This document shows, piece after piece, positions 19,466 through 31,400 of a DNA stretch of 64,000 bases. A model generated the notes under the pieces. It was not told the origin of the DNA, ran no database searches, and saw only the letters and a list, made by a program, of their open reading frames with translations. Source of the DNA: Ascoidea asiatica (lineage: Eukaryota > Ascomycota > Saccharomycetes > Ascoideales > Ascoideaceae); assembly GCA_001600695.1 (NCBI GenBank), contig BCKQ01000009.1, forward strand, positions 62,001-126,000, written 5' to 3'. The position numbers and the translations under genes are program-made. Each line of letters opens with the position of its first letter. Within the stretch, counting starts at the first letter, position 1.

Positions 19466-22400
19466 ATGCCTCTTACCAAGAGTTTGTGGAAGAAAACTCA
19501 ACCTCCTCAGGACAATTCTGAAAATGCTAATCAGCATCAACACCATCATCCCATTCATTCCCAAAATAAAAAGAAGAATCTTACTCAAGATAATCAGCTG
19601 AATAATATAAATGAAAATGTACAGATTGATTTACGTACCGGTGCTAATCATGATCGTATTGATAATGATATAAAGTCAAATCTAAGCCTTAATGCAGATT
19701 CTGAATTTATTCCTTCACTTCCTAAAAATTATTCAGGTTTTCATGCAGTACCAAAAACTCAAAACATTCAAAATATTCCTCCTTTAAAAGAACCAATAAG
19801 ACCAAGAATTCCAATGCGAAAATTTAAATCTCAAAAAGATATTAAAAAACAAATTGAAAAAGATGATCGTCTTTCAATTTCAAGTAATTTGAAAGAAAAA
19901 GAAAAAGAAAAGGATAAAAATTCTTTCAAGGACTCTTTGACTATCAATAGCTCTAAATCAATTTCGAAAAAACCTTCTCATTTATTCAATAAATTAATAT
20001 ATTCAAGAAGAGAAAGTGAAAATTCTATAAATTCTTCTTCTACGGCTGCCACTACAGCAACTACCACCACCACCACCACAACTAATACTAACAATAATAA
20101 TATTAATACAAATATCAATCGAAATCCAATAAATGATTCCTCAGATTCACCAAATTTGAATCAATTAAATTATAATAATTTTGCTACTTTCCAAGATTCT
20201 TTAGGTAAAATAAATCAAAAAGAAGATATTATCAATAATACTAAAGATAAAGAAAAGGAAAAAGACAACATTCATTTATCCACAGATAGAAAGAATTCAA
20301 AAGATTCAAATCATTCTTCTAACTCTTCAACTCTTAATCAATCTACTTCCTCTTCTTATAAATTTTTTTCAAAACGTAATGGTTCAAGATTCAAAGCATT
20401 ATCTAATAAGGTCTCTTCCACTAATATACATTCCGATAATTCAATTTTAAATTTATCTTCTAATACCAATAAAATTAATAAAATTAAAAATAATAAAAAG
20501 TTAAATAATGTAAATAATAATGAGCAGAATTCAAAAAGATCCTTAACAGCACCAGAACCTACTCAAGTTTTTGATCTTGATTTGTCTGAGATGAATGGTA
20601 TTTTAGCACCAGAAACTTTGAATTCCCCTTCAGAAACTCCAGTTCCAACCTCTTTTACTTCAAGATTAAAACACTCTATATCTTCTTCAAGACTTGGAAA
20701 ACTTTCAACTTCCAGTTCTTCAGCTTCAACAAAGCCTTGGAAAGCTCCTGATAGTTGGGATGTTAAACCTGATCAAGATTCAATTTTTTTCAATTATTCC
20801 ATGAGTGCAAATTCTCAAAATAGACAATATTCAATAATTTCAAATTGTGATCCAAAATCTGATGATCTAAATTCAAGACCTTCATTGGCACAAAATAATT
20901 TTCCTTCTCTTTCTAGAAAGGACTCTGGAATGAATTTAAATAATAATTCAAAATTTACTGCTTCTCCTTTATCCAAAAATTCAACTCCAGCTTCATTTTC
21001 TTCTGAGATTAATGATGAAATAGATGGAAGTCCAACAAGTGTTAGACCGTTTGATGATAGAACTTTCACTCCAACTTATAATAATTATTATAATTCCGTT
21101 TCTTCTAATTCAAATGTTAGAAAAAATTCAAATTTAAATCCAAATTCTCTTTTCAAAGATAATTATAAATTAGCTCCAAAGTTTGAAAGACGCCCTTCTC
21201 ATTTATCATCAACAACAACTATGAATACTCTGAATGGAACAGGTAGTGGAAATTTCAATCAAGGTGGTGTGAAATCAAGTTTATCCACAATAAGTACCAT
21301 ATCCTCTTCCAAACTGCAAGGAGATACATTTACAATAAAAATTTTTAGTGAAGATGATTCATTTTCCACAACTGTTCGTTGTCCACCAGGTGTGACAGTA
21401 TATGAATTATTGAAACTTGTTTCAAAAAAATTCAGAATTGATGATAAAGCGATAAAGAATTATGCTTTATTTTTGAAAATTGGTAAATTATCTAAAAATT
21501 TAGAATTAATTGATCAACCTATTAGAGAACAAAATAAATTATTAATATTAGCAGGCTATGATCCTCGAAAAGATGACTTTAAAATCTTAGGAACAGATAT
21601 TACATACATTTGTAAATTTATTTTACAAAAAAATGAATATAGAAAACTAAGTCCTGATGAAGAGAGTTCAATTACTAGAGATTATGTTCATGTAGATCTT
21701 AGAAATATGGATCTTCTTACAATACCTGTTATATTTTATCAGCATACTTATGAAATTGAAGAGTTAGATGTTTCAAATAATCCTTCGATTTATATACCTA
21801 TGGATTTTGTTAATAGTTGCATAAATTTAAGGAAAATAAGATATGTTTCTAATAGGTCAAATAAGTTTCCTTTAAATATACTTGAGGCAAAAAAGCTATA
21901 TCATTTAGATATTCAAAATAATTTATTCAGAGATTTACCTCTTCAAATCGGCTCTCAGCTCACTTTTTTAACAAAGTTAAATTTGAGTTGTAATCAAATC
22001 ATTCATCTACCTAAGACATTTTCCCAGTTAAAACATTTAAAGTATCTTGACTTATCATCTAACTTAATGAATTTTTTCCCCGATCCAATAACAAAATTAC
22101 CTTTTTTAATAGATTTAGATTTAAGTTATAACACCATTTCTCACATTCCTGATACTATTTCTCATTTAAAACATTTAGAAAGATTAAATTTGGGTACTAA
22201 TGCTCTAAAAAAATCTTTACCTCCATACATTAGTGATTTAAAAAGATTAAGATATATCAATTTAAACTATAATGATTTAGTTAATTTTGATATTTTGGGT
22301 GAATTAGATTTTTTAGAGGAAATACACGTTTCTAAAAATAAAGTTCCAACTTTTAAGAATGATAATGAAAATTTAAGGGTATTTGTTTTTGACAGGAATC

Positions 22401-25400
22401 CTATTACTGACTTAAGTTTTAATAATGTTCTTCCATCGCTCACAAACTTAAATCTTTCAAAAGCAAAGCTTTCCTCTATTCCTGACAGTTTCTTATTAAC
22501 TATTCCTAATGTCGAAAATTTAACTTTGGATAAAAATCATATAGTGACATTACCTGATGGTATGTGCAACCTTCAAAGACTTATTAATCTTTCATGTTTT
22601 GGAAATAGAATACAGACAATTCCAAAACATATAGGAAAATTAGTTTCTTTACAATCTTTGGACCTTCACTGTAATAATATTAAATCGATTCCTGAATGTA
22701 TATGGTCTTTAAAGAACCTTTATAATTTGAATCTTTCTACAAATCTTATATCCCATTTTCCAGCTCGACCGGGAAATTCTGCAAACCTTTCTTCTGCTTC
22801 AGTTACTAGTTTTCCTACAATGCCCTCAATTTCCAATAATTTAACCTCAAATATTATAGATGATTTGAAGGCTAGAAGGCGATCTTCTGCTCTATCTCCA
22901 GAATTACTGCCTATTTCTGGATTTAGTGAAAATGATGAGTTTAATCAAAGAAGTGATAGCGTATCTACTTCAGGAACGAGTACATCCTATTATACTCCAT
23001 TGTCAGGAGGCTCTGATTTGGCTAATGGATTGTTTTTTTTAAGTATGGCTGATAATAAATTACAGGACGATTCTTTTGAAGCATTCTCACTAATGACGTC
23101 TTTAAAAAGTCTCAATCTTTCCTATAATGATTTAATTGAAATTCCTTCTGGGGCTTTGAAGAAGTTAGTTGGATTATCGAGGTTATACTTGTCTGGTAAT
23201 AAATTGAATAGTCTTCCAACTGATGATTTTAAAAGATTGAACAATTTGAGAGAATTGTATATAAATGGTAACAGATTTCATTCCTTACCTGCAGAATTAT
23301 CAAGAATTGTTGAATTGTCAGTTTTAGATGCAGGCTCTAATCAACTAAGGTATAACACTGCTAATATTCTATATGATTGGAATTGGCATTGGAATACAAA
23401 ATTGAAGTACATGAACTTTTCGGGAAATAAAAGACTAGTTATAAGTAATAATAGAGACAATACCGATAGCTTTGAAAGTTTGAAAGATTTAAGAATTTTG
23501 GGTTTGATGGATTTAACTTTCCCAACTTCATCAATTCCTGACGAGTCATTGAATACTCGAGTTAGAACTACTGCTTCTCAAATTACGAACGATAATAAAT
23601 TTCTTACATATGGTATTGCTGATACATTAGGTAAAAGAGAAAATATATCAACTAGAGATGTCTTAATAGAAAATTTCAGATCCAATCCAAAGGAACTTTT
23701 ACTTTGCCTTTTTGACGGAAAAAATGAAGAGCCTAAGGATGGTCATAAGATATCTAAAATAATCGAGGAGCAATTTCCAAGACTTTTTGCTGCCGAATTA
23801 AAATTACTTGATGATATACCCAGTCTGGTACGCCGAAAATCAGATCCTAATGAATCCGACGAAACTACCGAAAGTAAATACGTTCAAAATGCACTCAGAA
23901 GAGCATTTCTTGCTTTAAATAAGGTCATTAATACTTATCTGATTAGTAGAGGATCAGAAGTATCAGGAACTATTACTAATAAAACCAATATTCCCAAATT
24001 AGTCTTGGAAGATTTATCAACAGGGTGTTCTGTTACAGTAATATATATCAGAGATAGACAATTGTTTTCAGCTAATATTGGAGATACTTTAGCAATTTTG
24101 TCAAAAACTAATGGAGATCATGAAGTTTTAACCGTCAAACATGATCCTACAACTAGATCCGAATTTGAAAGAATACGTGCAAGTGGAGGATTTGTTAGTA
24201 GTAAAGGCAAGTTAGATGGTATTTCTGAAATTTCCAGAGCTTGTGGTCATTTTGATTTGTTACCTCATATTCATGCCAGTCCTGAAATTAAACAATTGAG
24301 TTTAACAGTTTTAGATGAAATGATAGTAATTGCCACAAATGAATTATGGGATTTTGTTTCGTTTGAGACAGTTGTTGATGTAATTAGAAAAGAAAGAAAT
24401 GATCCTATGTTAGCTGCACAAAAATTAAGAGATCATGCAATATCATATGGTGCTGAGGATAAGATAACTGTAGTTATTTTAGCTTTGCAGCAATTTGATA
24501 AAAAATCAGAAAAAAATGATGAATCATTGATACCTATGAAAATACGAAAAGATAGAGAACATGTAGCTGAAGATTCTGCTTTACAAAAATTAGAAGATGA
24601 AATTGATCCACCAACTGGGTCAATAGCTTTGGTTTTTACAGATATTAAAGATTCCACATTATTATGGGATACATTACCAATTGCAATGAGATCAGCCATT
24701 AAAATTCATAATGATATTATGAGAAGACAATTAAGAATTATTGGAGGTTATGAGGTTAAAACTGAAGGAGATGCATTTATGGTTTCATTTCCAACACCAT
24801 TATCAGCATTAATTTGGTGTTTTAAAGTTCAAATGATGTTATTAACAGCGGATTGGCCTTCGGAAATTGCACAAGAAATTAAAAAAGATTCAAAAGTATT
24901 ATATAGAGGATTATCAGTTAGAATGGGTATTCATTGGGGTAATCCAGTTTGTGAAAAAGATATTATAACTAAAAGAATGGATTATTTTGGACCAATGGTT
25001 AATAGAGCAGCTAGAGTTAATGCAGAAGCTGATGGTGGACAAATTGCAATAAGTTCTACATTTTATTATGAATTTCGTAAATTAGAAAAAGCTTATTTAA
25101 AAGTTAAAAATGAAAATGCTTCAATAAGTGAATGTTATGATGATGAAATAATTGGACAAACATATTATGGAGAAATGGAAACTATTCAAACTATTGGAAT
25201 TGATATAAAACTTTTAGGAGAAAGAAAACTTAAAGGTCTTGAAACTCCAGAAATAATTTGGTTAGTTTATCCAGCAGAATTAAGTGGAAGATATACATCA
25301 GAACAAGAGCAAAATAAAAAAAGAGATGATAATACTATTTTACCATTACAATATATCAGTCAATTAAATGTAATTGCATCCAAATTAGAAAATATATGTT

Positions 25401-25780
25401 CTAGTCTTAATAAAAATAAAAATATTGGAAATATTATTGATATTAAAAATGAAAGATTGGATAGATTAGATAGATTTGATAATAATATCAATATTAATAT
25501 CAATATTAATAATAGTAATAGTATTATTAGTGGTAATAAAGAAAAAGATAAAAATAATGAAAATGAAGAAGGAATGTTTAATCATGTTTTAAAATCAGAT
25601 AATGATTTTCTTAGATTGGTTGATAATATTATAACTAGAATTGAGAATAGTATAACAGTTATTAATTTAAGGCAAAGTTTAGGTAGATTAAAAGAAGGAA
25701 ATGAATATTTATTAGGAAGTGATTATAAAAGTATTGATGATTTATTAAAACAATTATCAACAGTGTTTAAGAATGTTTAG
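19466..25780 (+). CDS. CYR1: Adenylate cyclase
   Basis: Cyr1 is the membrane-associated fungal adenylate cyclase that makes cAMP in response to Ras and so drives protein kinase A. The domain order is classical. A Ser/Asn-rich N-terminus (1-600) precedes a Ras-association domain (about 618-700). Leucine-rich repeats follow (about 765-1340, interrupted near 1100-1190 by a Ser-rich insert). A PP2C-like domain (about 1370-1680) precedes the class III cyclase domain (about 1715-1945). Metal-binding aspartates are seen in FTDIKDST (near Asp1726) and TEGDAF (near Asp1769), and the GPMVNRAARVNA block is present. The tail (about 2045-2104) is predicted helical and matches the place where Srv2/CAP binds. 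Length (2104 aa) is close to S. cerevisiae Cyr1 (2026 aa). The TAG stop overlaps the stop of the opposite EF-hand gene. Confidence 0.98.
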   Translation: MPLTKSLWKKTQPPQDNSENANQHQHHHPIHSQNKKKNLTQDNQLNNINENVQIDLRTGANHDRIDNDIKSNLSLNADSEFIPSLPKNYSGFHAVPKTQNIQNIPPLKEPIRPRIPMRKFKSQKDIKKQIEKDDRLSISSNLKEKEKEKDKNSFKDSLTINSSKSISKKPSHLFNKLIYSRRESENSINSSSTAATTATTTTTTTTNTNNNNINTNINRNPINDSSDSPNLNQLNYNNFATFQDSLGKINQKEDIINNTKDKEKEKDNIHLSTDRKNSKDSNHSSNSSTLNQSTSSSYKFFSKRNGSRFKALSNKVSSTNIHSDNSILNLSSNTNKINKIKNNKKLNNVNNNEQNSKRSLTAPEPTQVFDLDLSEMNGILAPETLNSPSETPVPTSFTSRLKHSISSSRLGKLSTSSSSASTKPWKAPDSWDVKPDQDSIFFNYSMSANSQNRQYSIISNCDPKSDDLNSRPSLAQNNFPSLSRKDSGMNLNNNSKFTASPLSKNSTPASFSSEINDEIDGSPTSVRPFDDRTFTPTYNNYYNSVSSNSNVRKNSNLNPNSLFKDNYKLAPKFERRPSHLSSTTTMNTLNGTGSGNFNQGGVKSSLSTISTISSSKLQGDTFTIKIFSEDDSFSTTVRCPPGVTVYELLKLVSKKFRIDDKAIKNYALFLKIGKLSKNLELIDQPIREQNKLLILAGYDPRKDDFKILGTDITYICKFILQKNEYRKLSPDEESSITRDYVHVDLRNMDLLTIPVIFYQHTYEIEELDVSNNPSIYIPMDFVNSCINLRKIRYVSNRSNKFPLNILEAKKLYHLDIQNNLFRDLPLQIGSQLTFLTKLNLSCNQIIHLPKTFSQLKHLKYLDLSSNLMNFFPDPITKLPFLIDLDLSYNTISHIPDTISHLKHLERLNLGTNALKKSLPPYISDLKRLRYINLNYNDLVNFDILGELDFLEEIHVSKNKVPTFKNDNENLRVFVFDRNPITDLSFNNVLPSLTNLNLSKAKLSSIPDSFLLTIPNVENLTLDKNHIVTLPDGMCNLQRLINLSCFGNRIQTIPKHIGKLVSLQSLDLHCNNIKSIPECIWSLKNLYNLNLSTNLISHFPARPGNSANLSSASVTSFPTMPSISNNLTSNIIDDLKARRRSSALSPELLPISGFSENDEFNQRSDSVSTSGTSTSYYTPLSGGSDLANGLFFLSMADNKLQDDSFEAFSLMTSLKSLNLSYNDLIEIPSGALKKLVGLSRLYLSGNKLNSLPTDDFKRLNNLRELYINGNRFHSLPAELSRIVELSVLDAGSNQLRYNTANILYDWNWHWNTKLKYMNFSGNKRLVISNNRDNTDSFESLKDLRILGLMDLTFPTSSIPDESLNTRVRTTASQITNDNKFLTYGIADTLGKRENISTRDVLIENFRSNPKELLLCLFDGKNEEPKDGHKISKIIEEQFPRLFAAELKLLDDIPSLVRRKSDPNESDETTESKYVQNALRRAFLALNKVINTYLISRGSEVSGTITNKTNIPKLVLEDLSTGCSVTVIYIRDRQLFSANIGDTLAILSKTNGDHEVLTVKHDPTTRSEFERIRASGGFVSSKGKLDGISEISRACGHFDLLPHIHASPEIKQLSLTVLDEMIVIATNELWDFVSFETVVDVIRKERNDPMLAAQKLRDHAISYGAEDKITVVILALQQFDKKSEKNDESLIPMKIRKDREHVAEDSALQKLEDEIDPPTGSIALVFTDIKDSTLLWDTLPIAMRSAIKIHNDIMRRQLRIIGGYEVKTEGDAFMVSFPTPLSALIWCFKVQMMLLTADWPSEIAQEIKKDSKVLYRGLSVRMGIHWGNPVCEKDIITKRMDYFGPMVNRAARVNAEADGGQIAISSTFYYEFRKLEKAYLKVKNENASISECYDDEIIGQTYYGEMETIQTIGIDIKLLGERKLKGLETPEIIWLVYPAELSGRYTSEQEQNKKRDDNTILPLQYISQLNVIASKLENICSSLNKNKNIGNIIDIKNERLDRLDRFDNNININININNSNSIISGNKEKDKNNENEEGMFNHVLKSDNDFLRLVDNIITRIENSITVINLRQSLGRLKEGNEYLLGSDYKSIDDLLKQLSTVFKNV

Positions 25781-26080
25781 ATATTGAAATAATTAATAAA
25801 TTCATTATATTCAATTTGACCATTATTATTTTTATCAATTTTATTAACTAGATCTGTTAAATAATCTTCAGATAAAGATGGATCAGAATATTTAAATAAA
25901 TCTTTAGTTTCTTGTAAAGATAATTTACCATCATTATCTTTATCTAAAGAATAAAATACATATGATATATAGTCATCATCTTCAGTTTTTATATTATCCT
26001 TATCGTTATTGTTATTGTTATCCTTCTTCTTACTATTTTTGTTAATATTCTTTTTATTTTTATTACTATTCTTATTATTA

Positions 26081-26113
<33 letters not shown>

Positions 26114-26496
26114 GTATTCATAGAAATTGTACTATTTTGGACATTATTTATATTATAATTATTAATTTTTTCATTTTTATCATTTTTATTATTTAATTTA
26201 TGTAATTTATTTATGTTATTTATGTTATTCATGTTATTTGAATTGGTTGTTATTGAAATATGATTAATATTCATAAAATTTACAAATTCATTAAAATCTA
26301 TTTTACCATCATTATTTAAATCAATTTTAGATAATAAATTATCAATTATTAAATCAGATGGCAGTTGATTTAAAATGATAAAAAGTTGTTTAATTTCATC
26401 TTTTGATATTAAACCATCATTATCTTTATCAAATACTTTAAAAGATTCTTTATATATTTTTGTTTGATCCATGTTAAGAGGTTTAGAAACTTTCAT
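25777..26496 (-). CDS. Calmodulin-like protein with four EF-hands and an Asn-rich linker
   Basis: Two EF-hand pairs are visible. Loops 1 and 2 are DKDNDGLISKDE (about residues 24-35) and DLNNDGKIDFNE. Loops 3 and 4 are DKDNDGKLSLQE and DKNNNGQIEYNE near the C-terminus. All four have the canonical acidic position 1, Gly at 6 and Glu at 12, so all should bind calcium. About 90 residues of Asn, Lys and Asp replace the short central helix of calmodulin. At 239 aa it is far longer than calmodulin (about 147 aa) and diverges between the loops, so I call it calmodulin-like and not CMD1. A second Met ten codons in (MDQTKIYKESF) is an alternative start. Its TAA (25779-25777) overlaps the CYR1 TAG on the other strand. 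Targets are unknown. Confidence 0.88.
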
Positions 26497-27385
26497 TATC
26501 AGTGAGTGAATTTATATATAAAGTTTTTTTAACTTATTAATGAATCTCAAAGATAAATAGATCTATGGATATTGAATAATGAAAATGAAAAAATAAAACA
26601 AAGTATTGGATATAAGATATGTATTATATAATACATTATTGAATCTTATAGGAGGTTTTAAGATAAGATAATAATTTGATCCTTAAACATTTTTTCGGTA
26701 GGGTTGGAACGAGATTTAAGAAAGCCATAGGATAGAAGAGTATCAAACTAGTCCTTTAATATATTTTTATCTTAGAATGAACTACTTGTATATTGAACTA
26801 TTAATGGACTTGAAAGGGTCAAATTACTGGACTCCAGAAGATAGATTCAGATAAATATATCCATTTAACTTATATTATTTTACTTGAATTCTTTTCAATT
26901 ATTATATTTCTGGTTTCCTGTACCGTATCAATAAAAGCGTTTCTCGTAACCTTAAAGCTTCCTCCACAATTCCTGGCAACTTTACACCTTCTCCAGTCAC
27001 GTTTTATCCAGATTCTGACTGCGGAGGGCGAGGCTGGTTAATGGCTGGTGTGGCTTGTAAAAAACATATTGAAGCCAGGTTTGCGGTACTGATAGAGTAT
27101 CTGATAACGAAAGAGCACTGCACCACCAGCTATTACTGTTACTGTTACTATTACTATCTATCTACGATAGGGTACTTCACCTTGTTATATAATAAAAATA
27201 ATAATAATGGTGGTAATATCAAGCTGTGATGGTTGGAGAAGTTCAATCAAGCTTTATATTTTATATCCTTCTTTCTATATAGAGATATCTATCTATATTT
27301 CAACTGCTTTAGTCAATTCCAGCTCAATTTTTGATTGATCTTTGCAATTCTTTGCAATTGGTATTGTATCATTCATCATTATCAA
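26497..27385. other. Divergent promoter region EF-hand gene / BPH1
   Basis: These 889 bp are A+T rich with a richer block at about 26925-27080. An open frame at 27041-27229 encodes Tyr/Asn-rich sequence without recognisable features and is not called. An in-frame ATG at 27335 precedes the chosen BPH1 start. Confidence 0.45.
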
Positions 27386-28447
27386 ATGAGTTTATCCTCA
27401 TTACCTTTTCTTGAATCTCAAATAGATTCTTATCTTAATAAAGATCATTCCTCTCATTCCTTCAATTCTAAATCAAATAATCCATCAAATAATCCATCTA
27501 ATGATCCATCAGATAATTCATCAGATAATCAATTAGATGATGATTTAAAATCAATAATTGATAATTTCAAAACTTTGAGTAATCCAGAATTAATAATATT
27601 TTTCATTTTTTCAAAATTATTCAATATTCCAAATGATGATTCTTATACTGATCTTGAAAATTTTGAAAACATTGAGAATATTGAAAACATTGAAAATATA
27701 GAAAACATTGAAGAATTGGGAAATAATAATATTCAAGATGAATTGATAAATGGTATTCCAATTCATGAAATTAATAATAAATCTTCTTCAGAAAATCAAT
27801 TAAATAATATAATTAATCCATTTATTAATAATGATTTTATAATAAATTGGTTAAATTTAAATTTATATAATTTTTCAAATATATCTGAATTATCTCAATT
27901 ATCAAAAGATATTTTTAATTTCTCAAATTCTTTTGTTTCTTTCTATTCAATTTATACTTCAAATTTATTACAAAATCATAATAATAATCAAATTTATTTA
28001 AAAAATTTATTTAATTTATTATTTCATTTATTATTTATAAATAATAATGATTATGATAATCTTAATAAAAATCAATCTAAAATTTCAATTAATTTATTAT
28101 TATTATCTTTAAATATAATTTATCAATTATCAATAATTTCTTCAATAAATTTACTTATTTTACATCAATCAAATTCAATTTTAAAAATTTTATTAAAAAA
28201 TATTTTAATAAATCTTGATTCCATAATTAATAATAAAAAAAATAAGAATGAAAACATTTATAATATTAATCAAATTTTATTTAATAATCTCTTTAAATTA
28301 TATTTATCAATATCTAAATTAGGTTCAAATGATTTTCAATCTTTTCTGATTTTATTTAAAAAAATTATAAAATTAAATGATTTAAATTTATCTTTTGATT
28401 TTTTTTCTCAATTATTAAATTATATTCAATCTTTAAATAATGATAAC

Positions 28448-28481
<34 letters not shown>

Positions 28482-31400
28482 GTTATAATAAAAGTAGTTC
28501 GAATTTGAATTTAAGTAAAAATTTATCTTCTCCTATAACTCCATCTTCATTTGAATCAAATCTAAATAATAAAATTATAGATAATTCCTTATTAAATTTA
28601 TCAAATCCAATGAATTTTTTAATATTTAATAATAATTCTTTTATTCAATTTAATAATTTAAAATTATCTTTAAAAAATGGTTATACAATTCAAACTTGGG
28701 TTCAATTTAATTTCAATAGTATTTTTAATTCTTATGAATTTATAAATTTATCCAACTCAAATATTCTTAACTCCAATTCAAATTCAAATTCAAACTCAAA
28801 TTCAAACTCAAACTCAAATATAAATTTATCAAACTCAAATAACATCAATAATCAAGAAAAATTAACTTTTATAAGATTTTTAAATTATAAAGATCAAATT
28901 TTTCTAGAATTATCTTTAAATAAAAAGAATCAAAATCAACTCACAATTACAATCAGTGATCCAGATAAAAATAATTATTTTGAAAAAACTTTCAATAATT
29001 TCAATTTTGAAGTTTTCTCAAATCAATCAAAACTTCCTAATAAAAAGAAAAATCAATCTCAACCCCAATCTCAAAATAATACTAATAAAAATATTAATCA
29101 AAATATTGATTCAATTGTGGATAATAAAAACTCATCATTAATAAATAATAATTCAAAATTAAATAACTTTTTTTCAAATCAATATAGTAATAAACTTTTT
29201 GATACTCTTTCAATGAATTCTAAATCAAATCCTTCTTCAAAATATTTATCTAATCCTTTAATTAAAAAATTAAATACGACTTTAAATTCTTCAAATTATG
29301 AAGAATCTATTGATGAATCTTTACTGCATAGTGATCACTCAGATTATCTACAAACTAAATTTTATAATATAACTTTATGTCATAGTGGTAATAATACTTC
29401 TAATTCTTCTAAAAAACATTTTTTATTATCTAAAAAATCAACATCTAGAATATCTTTATTTATTGATGGTGAATTTATACAATCTGTTGATTATCCTTTT
29501 AATTATTTACCAACTTATGATAAAGAAATTCAAGTTCAAATTGGAAATTTTACACCAGAAATAATACCTTCATCAGATTCTCTGATACTTAATGATAATT
29601 CTTCAATAAATTTTTATAATTTTATGTTAATTAATAGAATTCAAACTTATCAATGGATTAATTTAAATTATAATTTATCATTAAATTATCCTCATAATTA
29701 TAAAGATTTAAGTTTGATTAATAAATTTTTAAATTATAAAAAATTAACGTTTTTTGAGTTAAGATTAAAAGAAATGAATATATCCTTTTCTGATCCTCAA
29801 TTTTTAAACAATGATAAACAACTAATAAATCTTGAGGCAAGCTTTTCAAGTTTAAATACTTCCGATAAGCCAGGAAGTCCTGTTATTGGAGATGATAAAC
29901 TTAAAAATTTAAGCTATTTAGAAAATATTATTAGTAATAGTGAAAAAATGTATTTCTCAGAAAGTAATTCATTATATCCCAAAAAAAATAAAGATTTAAA
30001 TTTTGATTTAAAAAATTATCTTTTACTTAATAATGATGATATATTGATTAATTTTAATTCTAAAAGTATATTTCATGATTCAAATAAATTAGGAATTTTT
30101 TTGAAATCAAAAAAATCTTATTTAAATAATAAAAAATCCATAACTAATGAACCTGAAGATGAAAATCCCTTTTCAATTGTTTTAAATACCGCATTTAATT
30201 CATTTCATTGCCCTTCATTAAATCCATCATTTTGTGGTCTTATTGAAGGATCTGGAAAAATTATTAATTATCATTCTAATTCTACAACATTGATAAATTT
30301 TTTTAATTCAATAGATGGACCAACAATTTTACTAAAAATCTTAGATTCATTAACTGATGTTCCAAATGAAGATACGCAAATTGATTTAAATGTTGAATCG
30401 TTGATTGTTTTATTGAAAATAATTTTTGAATTAAGTTTAAGCAATTATAAGTTTGCTAAAGAATTAGAAGATAAAAATGGATATTATATTTTATCTATAA
30501 TTCTTAAAAATAAACCACATTTATGTACTTTGCAAGTTTTGGATACAATTTTGTGTTATGTTGGTTATAGACATGATTCACCTTTTGAATCGGTTATAAT
30601 AAATTCAACAGCTTATAGGTCGTTAATACTTGATTTTGACATTTGGAAAAATTCAGATAAAGAAACGTTCAAATTTTTATTATTTCAATTTACTGTTTTC
30701 AGTCAGGATAGTAAATATCACGAATTTAATATGAAAAAAATTGTTAGAATAAAGCTAGTCAAAAGATTTGTACAAAATTTAAAATCTAATACTTTTTCAA
30801 GAGAGTTTTTACCTATAGTCTCTAATACATTGAGTATCTTAATAAGAGCAAGTCCCACAGCTGAAACTTTTCATTCCTTATCTCTTTATATTATTTATGC
30901 CTTACATGTCAATAAAGGTTTTACTACAGATACAAATTTAGTCAGTGTTTCAGATCCCGATTTGCAAAGAAAATGTGGTATTTGCTTACTTGATGTTTTG
31001 GTTTCTATTGTCTGTGATTTATCTTCACGTTATATTATAAAAAAAATTGTTAAAAGTGTCAATTATAAATGGATTTTATTGTTACTTGATGATCATAGTG
31101 AAGAAGTCATTAAACTTGGGATAAGATTGTTGGTTAGAATGTTTTCGCTTCTTGGAATCGATTATTATAACAATTTCATTTTAATAAAAGGGTTTGTTGT
31201 TCTAAAAAATTTCTTGAAAAAATGGTATGCAAATGATGAAATTATAGTTTTATCTTTTGCAGGCAGTTTTGGAATTTCTCAAGTGCAGGATTTAGGTTCC
31301 AATATTTTTGAGTTTTCAAAAAGGTTATCAAAAAGAAGTAAGAAATTGTCCATTGTGATGCCTGAGTTTCAGTATTTATTATTTGATTTGATTGAAAACT

